The position numbers and the translations under genes were made by a program. 64,000 nucleotides of DNA from NCBI GenBank assembly GCA_964058845.1, contig CAXKVR010000078.1, forward strand, positions 124,001 through 188,000. The letters are read 5' to 3'. Below the pieces are notes generated by a model, which worked only from the letters and a program-made list of their open reading frames with translations, was not told where the DNA came from and made no database searches. Source of the stretch: Carex sylvatica (taxonomy: Eukaryota > Streptophyta > Magnoliopsida > Poales > Cyperaceae). Position 1 is the first letter of the stretch; every line of letters begins with the position of its first letter. Positions 21,691-32,640 of the stretch are shown piece after piece.

Positions 21691-22726
21691 AGGTGGGGTG
21701 AGAGAGATGAATCTGACTTTGAATTTTAAATTGTATAAATTATTTCGAACATGTATGAATACTTCGTTATCGTCAGTAAGAATACTTTTTTAGTTAGATA
21801 TGAATATTATATAAATTCGCTGTAGTGGTCTCCAATCTTGGCAAATGTCGCTTTCAGACTGTTGCGGTCTCCAATCCAGGCTGTCACAAGATGCCAGCGG
21901 TCTCCCTGGTCGTTATTGGTTCTCAAGATTAATGGTCCCCTCCAGTTTTGACTATGATAGATAATAAGTATAAATATTATAAATTCGTAGATATGAATAA
22001 TATATATTTTGACTATTAATAAAATCATGTTAACATTGCTCTTTGATAGCAATTAGCATGTGCGTGTCAGTTAGTAGTCCCCCGTTGTACTTTTTTTTGT
22101 CTTTTAGTGCGGGGACAGATAGGAGACTGAATGGGGGTACTGTTAGTCGTTCCCAAAAGAAAATCCCAACAATTTTTATTTATTATTTTTTGAAGTTTTT
22201 TGAAAATTTCTATATTTAAAAAAAAAATTACTGATTGTTTTTAATGAACTAACTTAAAATAAAAAATAGTTCAACACTAGCTTTTAATTTAGTAGCAAAT
22301 ACAAATAGGCTCTGTATAAGGACATGTTCAAAATTTGTATGAAAATTCATTTTAGATATTAAAACAGTTTGACGACTTAATCCGATTTTACTAAAAAAAT
22401 ATATAAAAAATAATTCAACTGATATCAAAAAATTTATTTGTACCATATTAAAAAAAACAATAAGTCAAATAACCACGATTTCTAAGTATTGTTATTTTCA
22501 CTATGTCCTTAGTTTAAAACTGCGGACAGAAATTGAATTTTTTAGTTTCAAGATTAGCACAAAAATTTATCTCTTTACCACCGGTTTTTTTATATATAAA
22601 ACATATTGTCCTAATCAATTTAAAACTGTGGACACTCAATTTATGTCTGTAATTTCAAATTAAGGACGTGGTGGAATTGTAATTTCTCAAAAAAATTAGT
22701 TATTTGATTTAACTCTTTTTTCAAGA
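21691..22726. other. Intergenic, no gene recognised
   Basis: AT-rich DNA with scattered short inverted words; for example AGTTTAAAACTGCGGACA near 22510 and AATTTAAAACTGTGGACA near 22618 are direct relatives. I see no gene or element with readable ends. Confidence 0.35.
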
Positions 22727-23050
22727 CTAGTCCAGTGCCCGTGCGTTGCAACGGGGGTTGAAATATTATTTTGATCACTTTTTTTAAATAATTTCTTTAT
22801 TATGTGTTCATCAATAATAAAAGTAAATTATAACCTTAGAGTTTAATACTATATTACGGCATCTCTTCCATTGATGTTGTTGATTTGCAATTGCAAACAA
22901 CTATTCTAAAATAATTGAAATCAATTTCATTTCTTAATTGCAAAACTCCTGCATTAATGCAATTTGCAAATCAATATCTGAAAAATAATTTTGCATAAAC
23001 TCAAATACATCCATGTAAAATTGCAAATTAAAAAAATATAAGGAGAATAA
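22727..23050 (-). mobile_element. Helitron-like 3' terminus
   Basis: Read on the minus strand, the sequence runs into CCCGTTGCAACGCACGGG, able to form a hairpin. Then come about 10 bases (CACTGGA) and CTAG followed by T in the flank (22726). A hairpin just before CTRR, with insertion next to T, is the Helitron 3'-end signature. The 5' end (TC) was not identified, so the outer limit near 23050 is a guess. Confidence 0.5.
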
Positions 23051-23119
23051 TGAAGATATTATTTTCACAAAGAAATCAGTACCATCGTTGGAAAGGAGAA
23101 AGGGACGCATGTGGAAGAA

Positions 23120-23545
23120 AATTCATATCATTTGAGATATCTTAAATTTTGCCTTTACTTTTTGGAAAATCTAAACCGTTCAAATACAGTCTACATGAAT
23201 CTCGAAGCTCAATAATACTTCTACACGAATAGGCACGCAAAAGTTGAGATATCCAGAGCCGTTCAAATAATTTCTGCACGAATCTCGAAGCTCAATAATA
23301 CTGGCGCCTACGCTACCCCCGAATAGGCACCCGACACGTGGGTCAAGCAAAAGTTGAGATATCTCGGGAATAGGCACCGGCCCGTAGCCTCTGCGCTATC
23401 TCAACTTTTGCTTGACCCACGTGTCGGGTGCCTATTCGGGGGTAGCGCAGGCGCCAGTATTATTGAGCTTTGAGATTCGTGCAGAAAATATTTGAACAGT
23501 TGAGATTTTCCATAAAGTCATGCAAAGTTTGAGGTACCGCAGAGG
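23120..23545. mobile_element. MITE family G, foldback form
   Basis: It contains the family words (CTGCACGAATCTCGAAGCTC, CTACCCCCGAATAGGCACC, GCAAAAGTTGAGATATC). The segment about 23268-23361 is followed, after about 35 bp, by its near-perfect inverse (23397-23490) with only three or four mismatches. The outer end reads CCGCAGAGGATAGG. Confidence 0.75.
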
Positions 23546-24593
23546 ATAGGAATTCGAAAAAGTTGGAAACAGTAGAAAACGCGTGAAAAAAAGAAGATTC
23601 AGTGATACAATTTCTGTGTGGCATTATATGTAGCATGGATATAAATCACTAAATTTAGATTTCTACACGTTTGACAACATGAAACAGGTGTATAAAATCA
23701 AAATTATTTATTAAAGGCTGAGATTAAGATCTGTTTTGATGAGTGGCTGAAATTTATAGAATCAACGGCTCAGATCTTCTCTGGACAAATAGAGGGTTGG
23801 ATCCCAAAAAAATTAGCATGCTATTTAATAGGAAGATGGTATAAATAAAAATTTCAAAATTAGTTACATCAACGTATGGTCACAAAACACATGACGTAAC
23901 GTGTAATTACATTCTTCATTTTAGTCATATTATATAAAAATATATTATTTAATTATATTATATGTTTAAGTCAACAAAATAACCTCATGTCACTTCGATG
24001 TTTTTTCATCACTCTGTTGCACTTTTGTTATCTCTCTCTCCATCCTCATTAATGCCTGTTCGCCTTCAATTAAGAATGGATATGGACACAAATTAAACTA
24101 AAAAGGACTATTTTCAATTGAGAATGGATATGGACACAGAAATTAAACTAAAAAGTACTATTTTTGTAGAAACAGTAACACGACTGAACAGAGCTTAGAA
24201 CCGTTCAAAACTTGCCAGCCTTGGGCTTTCTTGTCATTAATGACATTCCTTTTTACTATTGGGAGTCTTCTCCAGTTTGTTCAAAACTGGAGACGCTCTA
24301 AAACTGTACATAGTTTCTCTGAAATAGGGGGTGGTAACGAAATTTGTTCGTTAATTCTAAATCAAATTATAGTTAGTGCCGAGTAAGCTGTTAACAAACG
24401 AATTAGCTGCAAGTCACAATCGAGCCACGAGCTACAAGCTTTTTTACCAGCTTTACTCTGAAGTGAGGATGAATGTCATGCTTATGATACAGATAGTGTT
24501 GTATAAAATACGGGGTACAGGTATATAAAAATGTGCTGTTAAAATGTTTATGGTATGCATAAAACATAATTGTTTATTTTCCGAATGTTGTAT
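23546..24593. other. Intergenic, no gene; eroded repeat fragment
   Basis: No gene is recognised. About 24335-24450 (GTTCGTTAATTC, GAGTAAGCTGTTAACAAACG, CACGAGCTACAAGC) resembles the hAT-like element at 55213-55585 without its ends. A short direct repeat (AGAATGGATATGGACACA, 24075 and 24123) is also present. Confidence 0.4.
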
Positions 24594-24602
24594 ATATATA
24601 AT

Positions 24603-25373
24603 GAGGAGGAATTCAATTATATTTTTTTTGCAACACCGAATTATATTTTATATTTTCAAAGTCCAAATAGTCGATTCAAACCGTTCAATATGATGGATAT
24701 ATTAAAATATGCTTGCAGATCAAATTTTACATTTTTTTTGAATTTTTTTTACTATTTATAAAGATGTGTACAAAAATTCAATGGTCTAAATATAGCAATT
24801 TTGTCAAATACATAATAAATAGTAAAAAATTTCTAAAAAATATAAAATTTGATATGCAAGCACATTTTAATATATCTATTAGGGAAAATTGTGAAAATGC
24901 CACTCCAAAACCTTCAAATTGTGAAAATGTCATCTTGAACTTTGAAATTGTAAAAATGCCACTCCAAACTTCATTAATTGTAATTTTGCCACTCTAAATA
25001 ATTAATGACTAAAATACCCTCCCAAAAATTTTCCCACCTCTTCTAACTGCAGAAATTTTTTGGAGTCAACCACGCAAAAAAAATCCATCAGCAATCAGAA
25101 ACCCTGGATTTTGTCAACCACGCAAAAAAATTCTGCAGTTAGAAGAGGTGGGAACCGGGTGGGAGAAGAGGAGTTTGGTGATGGGAGGGTATTTTAGTCA
25201 TTAATTATTTGGAGTGGCAAAATTACAAATTAATGAAGTTTGGAGTGGCATTTTCACAATTTTCCCTATCTATTATGTTGAATGGTTTGAATCGACTATT
25301 TGAACTTTAAAAATTTTGAAAATCGAGAGTGTAATTCGGTATCACAAAAAAAGGTGTAATTGGATCCCTCCTC
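24603..25373. mobile_element. Palindromic MITE, family B, split by a nested MITE
   Basis: Ends GAGGAGGAATTCAATTATAT and the inverse of GAGGAGGGATCCAATTACAC. The flanks ATATATAAT (24594-24602) and ACATATAAT (25374-25382) agree at 8 of 9, a Mutator-type TSD. The arms carry the family core (CAAATAGTCGATTCAAACCG and inverse). Without the nested element it would be about 377 bp. Confidence 0.85.
24882..25266. mobile_element. 385-bp nested MITE with perfect 9-bp TSD
   Basis: Ends GGGAAAATTGTGAAAATGCC and GGCATTTTCACAATTTTCCC are perfect inverses. The TSD TATCTATTA is perfect (24873-24881 and 25267-25275). Arms of about 110 bp include TAATTAATGACTAAAATACC and its inverse. The centre holds a smaller inverted pair around CAACCACGCAAAAAAA. 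Confidence 0.92.
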
Positions 25374-25577
25374 ACATATAATTAAGTAAATATTATATGA
25401 ACTTATCTAAATTGTTCTTTTTAGAAAATATATAAATAATTTGAAATGAAAAACCTATATAATTAGTAGCTACGGGGAACTAAAAATATATATATGTGAG
25501 TTATTTGAATTCTTTGTGTGTGTATATGCAAATCGTTGATAGTTAAACAAATTTTGTAAATCTTTTTATACAATTTA

Positions 25578-26380
25578 AGAGGAATTCAATACCTATATCT
25601 TCCGTATTCTGCCCATCATAAGTGGTACCCACGACTTATTTTTTCTTCTTCTAATATTCAAAATTCAAATAATAAAATTATTAATCCTATTTAATTTAAA
25701 AAAAATAATGGATTCACAAAGAAATTTTATTGTAAATTTTTTTAGTTCATTTTATACAAGATCAAAAGGTGAAAAAAAAATTAACTATGCAAATAATCAT
25801 AGCAAACTATTGATTCATTTGATTTATTGATCATCAATTTTTTACACATCAATTTAAAAGTAATTAAGATATATATAAGTCATTTAACTATAGCTAGTTC
25901 TTCAATCTTTCAAATGCCTTTAGTTTTAGTTGAAAATTTGAGCCTTTAAATTTGACAAGCTTAAAGCAAAGTAGATACTAAATTACATTAAATAGTGTTT
26001 GATACTAATAAAATAAATAGATAAACAATAATTAAATAAAAATATCAATATATCTTTGTATAGATACTACATATATATGACAAGGGAATTGTAGTAAGAA
26101 TAAAAATATTAAAATTTTAAAATATGGAGGTGCTTACTCTGCCTTTAATTAAATACTTATTTTTAACATTTTAAAGTACATTTAAATATTTAAATTATGA
26201 CTACTCATTAGTCAAAAATAAATTATAATTATAGAAGTACAAGGATCACACAGAATATTTGAAGTATCTTTGTACAATTCTCAGAAAATACTTTGTGGGT
26301 AACAACTACTTCAAAATCAAATTAGAAAATTCATTGTGAATATTTATAATTAATAAAACTTGACCTCATCTTTATCTTAA
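25578..26380. repeat. Direct repeat copy 1 (pairs with 28520-29640)
   Basis: The series AAGAGGAATTCAATACCTA, AATATGGAGGTGCTTACTCT, ACAAGGATCACACAGAATAT and TGACCTCATCTTTATCTT occurs in the same order in 28520-29640. The copies are diverged by indels and contain no open frame. They could be old LTRs or a segmental duplication; I found no TG...CA ends or primer-binding site. Confidence 0.65.
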
Positions 26381-26538
26381 AAAAAACCCCTCTCAAAAAA
26401 TATTGCACAGCCTTTTCTCATCTTTATATTAAGAAATTTTTGTTAATTTTCCTTTCTATTTTTTTTTTCAATATAGTGATGAATGTTGAAGTTTTTTTTT
26501 TTTTTTTGAGTAAATATTGAAGGTAAAGGTATTTATAT

Positions 26539-27424
26539 ATCGACATGTCTTAGAGAGTGTTGTATTTTTTTCGTAACTTTAGCTATGTGTAGTGGTTTGC
26601 TTTTATCCGCCCGGGTTGGATCCGATCCGTACCCGCCCGTGCCCGTTACCCGGGTTACCCGTGCCCGAGCCCGGGTATGGGTCGGGTAAACGGGTACACG
26701 GGTACGGGTAAAAAACGGGTAGGGTACGATTTTTTGGTTTAAAACCCGACCAAATCCGGTCCGATTTAAGTCCGACCCGACCCGACCCGACCCAACCAAC
26801 CCGACCCGGATCCGGACCCGACCCGACCCGTACCCGACCCGCACCCGACCTGTACCCGACCCGTACCCGACCTGTACCCGACCCGTACCCGTTAAAAAAT
26901 TCAAAAAAATTCAAAAAAATTCAGAAAAATTCAAAAAAATTCAAAAAAATTCAAAAAAAAATTCAAAAAAATTCAAAAAAAATTCAAAAAAATTCGAAAA
27001 AATTCAAATTTTTTTGAAATTTCGAATTTGCCGCCTAAAAAAAAAAAAAAAAAAAAAAAAAAACAGAAAAAAACAGAAAAAAAAAAAAAAAAAAAACGGG
27101 TACCCGATCCGGACCGCCCTACCCGTGCCGGGTACCACGGGCACGGGTAAAACTCGGGTCGGGTACGGTTTTTGAAAATTATACCCGAGTATATCCGCCC
27201 CGAGATACCCGTTTACCCGACCTACCCGTACCCGACCCCGGGTAAACCCGGTCCGAGAGCACAGCTCTAGCTGTGTGCAACGACACGTGAGTATAATGTG
27301 ACACTGTATTTTTGTAATACCATAATCTATCGACATGTCTTAGAAACAGTGTCGTACTTTTTTCGTAACTTTAGCCGTGCGTAACGACACGTGAGTATGA
27401 TGTGACACTGTATTTTTGTAATAC
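26539..27424. repeat. ~96-bp tandem duplication, first copy split by a hAT element
   Basis: The unit starting ATCGACATGTCTTAGA and ending TGTATTTTTGTAATAC occurs at 26539-26589 plus 27270-27324, and again uninterrupted at 27329-27424. The intact copy shows the empty site (TTTAGCCGTGCGTAACGACA) for the element at 26590-27269. Confidence 0.85.
26590..27269. mobile_element. 680-bp GGGTACGGG-rich hAT-like element
   Basis: It starts TAGTGGTTTGC and ends with the inverse of TAGAGCTGTGC. The flanks GCTATGTG (26582-26589) and GCTGTGTG (27270-27277) agree at 7 of 8. The inside is CCCGACCCGTACCC-type repetition on both sides of A-rich (AAAAAATTC)n and poly-A tracts. It is related to 20819-21358. Confidence 0.82.
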
Positions 27425-27699
27425 TTAATCTCAACCTCAGAAAACTCCTGCCCAACAATCCACAACGGAGCAAATTAAGAATATTAGAACTTTAGAAATA
27501 TCATATTTTAATTAGAATTCAATTTCATGTCAGTTAGAAAAAGAAAAAAAAAACATTTCATTTCTATATCCAAAGGAACCAACACACAAATATGATAGGC
27601 CTAACAAATTATTTTTTCAAATCATCAAAAATCATTATTTTTAGAAAATAGAGACATAAGAGTACTGGAAAAAGAGTGATAAATACTATTTTTTTTAGT

Positions 27700-28061
27700 G
27701 TAAATTTCATTGCAGGTTACTAAATTTTGTCATTTGTCACAAATTTGTCACTCAAGTTTTAATTTGTTTATTTTCTAGTCACTTAACTTTGTCATTTGTC
27801 CTAATCAAATTACTCTATACTTTTATGTCCAAAATCTTAACGGAAAATTCTCATTATGTCCAACATATTAACATAATATACTCATTCCATCCAAAATACT
27901 AACAGAATGAGCATATTCCGTTAACATTTTGGACGGAAAAATATAGAGTGACTTGATTGAAATAAATGATAAAATTGAGTAACTATAAATAAATAAATCA
28001 AACTTGAATAATTGATTCGTGACAAATAACAAAATTTAGTTACCTCCAACAAAGTTTACCC
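27700..28061. mobile_element. Long-TIR MITE (family H)
   Basis: Left arm GTGTAAATTTCATTGCAGGT, then TACTAAATTTTGTCATTTGT; right arm ends with the inverse of GGGTAAACTTTGTTGGAGGT. Inner pairs include GACTTGATTGAAATAAATGA and its near inverse. No certain TSD. Confidence 0.7.
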
Positions 28062-28289
28062 TTTCTTTTTGGTAGATACTCTCCAGCTCGCTTTAAAATG
28101 GAGCGTTCTACAACCATAAAATGGTTTCCCTGCTCCTATTTGGAGAGCAAGATCTTGCTATTCTAAATTGAACCGTTAATCTGTGTTGAGATTCGTGCAT
28201 GAAAAAATTCAACGATTCAATTTTGAATAACAGGGTCCTGCTCTTCTATTTGGAGAGCAGCGGAGTCGGATCCAGAGCTAGAATGTCAC

Positions 28290-28480
28290 ATTTCTGATAC
28301 GTATTGTGGAATCCGCATCACCCAGGTACATGAGGTGCAAATGGTGAATCTGGACCATTCATTTCACTTGGCACGAATCTCAAAGCACCCCCCCATAGTC
28401 TCAACGGCTACTAGATTGAGTTTAGCATCCCCCATCCATTTTTATTAATTGTACCTCAGGTACCTGGGGGGATACGGACT
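28290..28480. repeat. Dispersed repeat, family J copy
   Basis: It contains GGAATCCGCATCACCCAGGT near one end and ACCTGGGGGGATACGGACTC, roughly the inverse, near the other, with GGCACGAATCTCAAAGC inside. It resembles 17880-18070. Likely an eroded MITE. Confidence 0.5.
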
Positions 28481-28519
28481 CCAGATTGTGTCTTATTTAA
28501 TGAATCAGTATCTTCCATG

Positions 28520-29640
28520 TCTAAGAGGAGGAATTCAATACCTAGATCTTTAGTATCTCATGGATCATAATTACTAACCACAATTATTATTTCCCCTAAT
28601 TGTTAAAAATTCAAATTTCATATAATAAAAATATTACTCCCATTTATTCTAAAGAAACTTTTCACATACAAATTAATTGTAAAATAAAATTGTTCATTTT
28701 ATATAAGATTAAAAGATCATTAAAAAGTGAAAAATTATAAACTGTAGAAATAAATCATATCAAATAATTTATTCGTTTGACTTCTTGATCTTCAATTTTA
28801 GACATGAATGTATCACTTTACAAGTAAGAACAAGAGTATATAAACATTTTAACTACTATAGTAACAAGATTCATTTGGCGAATTATTCGTCAATAATTCA
28901 CAAATAATTCATATTTGAGCTGTTGGTAAATCAATCCATATATTACTCGGTTTCTTGAATTTTTCCTGAATAATTCACAAATTTTCCAAATTTTTTCTTA
29001 TTTTTTCTTGAATTTTTCGCGATATTTTTTTGCTCTTTTGTGGAATTTTTTTTTGCTCTCAATGTATAATTCGGAATTATTCCCTAATTATATCCGAATT
29101 ATTTTCGAATCACGAACTTTAGATCCCGCCAAACCTTTTCCAAATTATTAAGTTGTCACTATCTAAACTAGGGCTTGTTCTTCAATCTTTAAAATGCCTT
29201 TAATTGTAGTTGAAAATTTGAACCTTGGAATTTGACAAGTGAAGTTTAAAACAAAATATATACTAAATCACTTTAAAGCATTGATATTTGATGTTATACA
29301 ATAACTAGATAAATTAGTATTAATTAAGAATATGAAAAAATCTTTGCATATTACATAACTAGTGAAGTAGTAGAATAAAAATATGGAGGTGCTTACTCTG
29401 TCTTAAAATACTTCCTTATATCATATTAAAGTACAATTAAATATTTAAATTATCACTATTCATTAGTCAAAGATACAATATAATTAATTAATTATAGAAG
29501 TACAACTGTACAAGGATCACACAGAATATTTAAAGTACTTTGTGGGAAACGGGAAACCACGACTTAAAAAAAATCAAATTAAATGATTCATTAGGGTGAA
29601 TATTAAAAATTAGATAAATATGACCTCATCTTTATCTTTA
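28520..29640. repeat. Direct repeat copy 2 (pairs with 25578-26380)
   Basis: Same block order as copy 1. It is longer because about 300 bp (28862-29165) is inserted between AACTACTATAG and the CTTGTTCTTCAATCTTTAAA block. Confidence 0.65.
28862..29165. mobile_element. ~300-bp insertion, family I
   Basis: Its limits come from the comparison of the two direct repeats (25578-26380 and 28520-29640): the segment is absent from copy 1. It is AT-rich with repeated GAATTATTC words and TTTTTTTGCTC. A relative lies at 18070-18335. Class unknown. Confidence 0.55.
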
Positions 29641-30221
29641 AAAATACTCTCAAATCATGAAAAGTATAAATTTTTGGTGTAGCCACCAAAAAGGTAAGTT
29701 GATCAAAATTTAAGTTGTTTATTTTTTCTTGAGTAAAGATTAAATTATTTAAATATTTAATATTCACGAGAAGTTTTCATTCATATTTGATGATTTAAAA
29801 TAGTAAATTAGGAATTGTTTTTTTTTTTGGGTTTCTTTCTCAACCACAATTTTATAATAAAAAAATGCATTAGGAGCACTTGCATCAAATAAATGAAATT
29901 GCATAAAAAAGAGCTCAAGCTGACCAAACGAGTCCGGTTGGTGCATGACATGGCATTAATCTTCACGCATCTCTGGACCTCAAGCTGAGGAATTGCCGTG
30001 TCTAAAACGTGTCAATATATGCTGTGTCTTCGGCGTGTCATGACATATCGTGTTTGAACGTACTCATTTTTTTTAGAATAGAGAGTAAAACAAGAGCGAT
30101 GAATACTCATTTGCGTTATAGAAAGGACTAGTAGTTTTTGCTTATGGGAACCAGCCATCTATGTATATTTTTTTTTAAAGAATTTGAACCCACCACCATA
30201 TCATGACATCAGCCAATTATA
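29641..30221. other. Intergenic, no gene recognised
   Basis: AT-rich DNA; the short minus-strand frame at 29764-29946 has no recognisable content. Nothing else supportable. Confidence 0.4.
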
Positions 30222-30230
30222 CAGAGTGGG

Positions 30231-32217
30231 CTGCCATTTTTATTAATGAGTTTGACTAGTATAACATTAATGTCATTTCAATTTATATAATACTATCTCT
30301 AAAACCTATCAAATCGACTTCAAACGGTAAATCCAAACAGTTCAAACTAATTTACATTATGTGTGATGCGTTTACATACAAAAATTTTATATTTTCGAGT
30401 TATTTTAGCATCAAATCAAGCGGTAAAAATATTAAAAAATTAATGTATTAAAATTAACTTAAAAACTCACATATTTAACCGCTTGATCTAATACTAAATA
30501 AATTCGAAAAGTTATAAATTTTGCATGTAAACGCACAACTAATGAAGTAGATCGGTTTGAATGGTTTGGATTTACAGTTTAAAGTTGATTTGATAGGTTT
30601 CAGAGTTGGTATTATATAGATTGAAATGACACTGATGTTATACTAGCCAAACTCTTTATTAATACCCTAAAAAAAAAAAAAATTAAAACTATCTTCGCTA
30701 CAGTTTTTTTTTTTTTTAAATTGTCCCGACCGCTAGGCTCATGGGCGGCCCAGTCTCCATAGCAGACCGCCCGGGCCAGGGGCAGTCCACTAGGGACCAG
30801 ACTGGAGTCCAGGGGCTCCTCCAATTTTTTTTTTTTTTTTAAGAGATCTTAATATTTTGATTTAAATAATTTTGTGAAGAAAAAGTTTTCTTATATAGAG
30901 TGTATGCCAAAAAATAAGACATTTGATATATTTATGAAGTGATGTCATAACTGTCTAAAGTCGTAGATCTATGAAGAAGTAACTTTTTGAGGAGAGAGGA
31001 GCTGGTGTGTTATTTTTTAATCAATATTTGCTAACTCAAATTCTACAAATTTGCTATTCCAACATTCAGCTGGGTTAGCAGAATAGCGCTATTCAAGGCT
31101 GTTCTGAATAGCTCAAAAATTATTTGGATTGACATATATTCAGAATAGCACTACTATTTTGAGAACATCGCTATTCTCACTTCACCCAAACGTATCCTTA
31201 GAGAATAATTGAATTTTTCTACAATTAGTTATGAATTTCCAAAGTTCAGCTTTCGAAAAAACTTTAAACATTCATAACTTTGGCTAAGAAGATCGAATTT
31301 GCGCATGTGATCACTTTTTGGAAAGGAGAAACGAGACAAATCTGAATTTTTCCTTGAGAGGAAACCCCCGAGCATCATGAGAGGCATCCGGAGCGTCAAA
31401 ATTTCAAAAACACGTCGTTTAGTGCCTCAAAAATTCAGTTTAAGTTTTCGTGTGGAGATTTTGTATGAAACTTTGCAGTCATGTTCTATGATGTCAAAAA
31501 TGCATGTCAGTCAATTTTCATGATTTTAGAAAATATTTTTCTATGTTAACCACAGCTGCAAAGTTGCTACAATATGCACTCCTTTATCAGTTCGGTTAAT
31601 TTTTGAGAGCCAATATCTCTTGATCTGTTTGGAGATTTTGTACGAAAATTTTCAGTCGTGTTCTATTTTCAGTCAATTTTCATGATTTTTAGAGATATTT
31701 TGCTATGTTAAATAGAGGTGCAAAGTTGAACTCAGAATGAAACTATGACTTGTCAACACATACAAATAAACTTCATACAAAACTAAAAATAAAAATTATT
31801 CACAAAATAAAGTTTATCTAATTAAATAAGCTATCAACGCATTGAAATAGTTCGCACAAATGGCCAAGTACTTAATTAATATTATCTTTAGACTTGTGAT
31901 ATCCAACTGACAAATCAAATTAAAGTTATAAGAGTTACGACATCAATTTTTTTGGCATATACTATAAACAAGAAAACTTTTTATTCACAAAATTATTTCA
32001 ATAAAAAATATTAAGATCTCTAAAAAAAAAAAAAAAAAAAGGAGGACCGCCCGGCCCCCAGGCGATTTGATCCCTAGTGGACCGTCCATGGGGGGGGGGG
32101 GTAGTCTGCTATGGGAATGGGCCGCCCGTAGGCCCAGCGGTCGAGACATTTTTCAAAAGAAGTTAAATGCAGGGGCATTTTTTAATTTTTTTTTAAGGGT
32201 ATTAATAAAAATGGCCG
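30231..32217. mobile_element. Non-autonomous MULE sharing termini with the autonomous-type MULE at 55973
   Basis: Perfect 9-bp TSD CAGAGTGGG (30222-30230 and 32218-32226). Ends CTGCCATTTTTATTAAT (interrupted by the MITE at 30248) and the inverse of CGGCCATTTTTATTAATACC match the left end of the large MULE (GGCTATTTTTATTAATACCC). Next to the ends lie poly-A/T tracts, then GC-rich arms (CCCGACCGCTAGGC and GCCCAGCGGTCGAG), also as in the large MULE. A further inner pair of about 110 bp begins AGATCTTAATATTTT. The middle has no transposase or recognisable captured gene. Without the nested MITE the element is about 1.57 kb. Confidence 0.9.
30248..30654. mobile_element. Palindromic MITE, family C, inside the MULE terminal repeat
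   Basis: Ends GAGTTTGACTAGTATAACAT and ATGTTATACTAGCCAAACTC. Perfect 9-bp TSD TTTATTAAT (30239-30247 and 30655-30663). It landed 17 bp inside the left end of the MULE at 30231, splitting its terminal repeat. Arms carry CAAATCGACTTCAAACGG and its inverse. Confidence 0.92.
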
Positions 32218-32282
32218 CAGAGTGGGTGGTATATTTTTCACCTCTCATGTTGAAAATTAATGTGACACAATATTTGGTATAT

Positions 32283-32640
32283 GAGGAGGATACACTTACA
32301 TCGTTTTTTGTGACATCCAATTACATCTCACATTTTTAAAGTTTTCAAATTTCAAACAATCAATTCAAATTGTTGATGGATATATTAAATTGTACTTGCT
32401 TATTAAGTTTTGCATTTTTTGATTTATTTTATTATTTATTAAGTATTTTAAAAAATCGTTGTTTTCATACCATTGAATTTGAATTTTTGTATCCATCTTA
32501 ATAAACAATAAAAAAACTTTAAAATAATGTAAAATTTGAACTGCAAGCACATTTTAATATATCCATCACGTTGAATGGTTTGGATCGACTATTTGAACTT
32601 TGAAAATGTAGAATATAATCCGGTGTCAGAAAAAACCATT
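32283..32640. mobile_element. Palindromic MITE, family B copy
   Basis: Left end GAGGAGGATACACTTACATC. The arms contain CAAATTTCAAACAATCAATT and the inverse GGTTTGGATCGACTATTTGA. The right end fades after ATCCGGTGTCAG. Confidence 0.65.

Noticed and set aside
26533..26914. Long minus-strand frames with Gly/Val/Arg repeats as a gene
   Set aside because: They are translations of the CCCGACCCGTACCC repetition inside the hAT-like element; the peptide is pure repetition and appears in more than one frame.
25578..29640. LTR retrotransposon call for the direct repeat pair
   Set aside because: No TG...CA ends, primer-binding site, polypurine tract, TSD or coding remnant could be shown, so it is listed only as a direct repeat.
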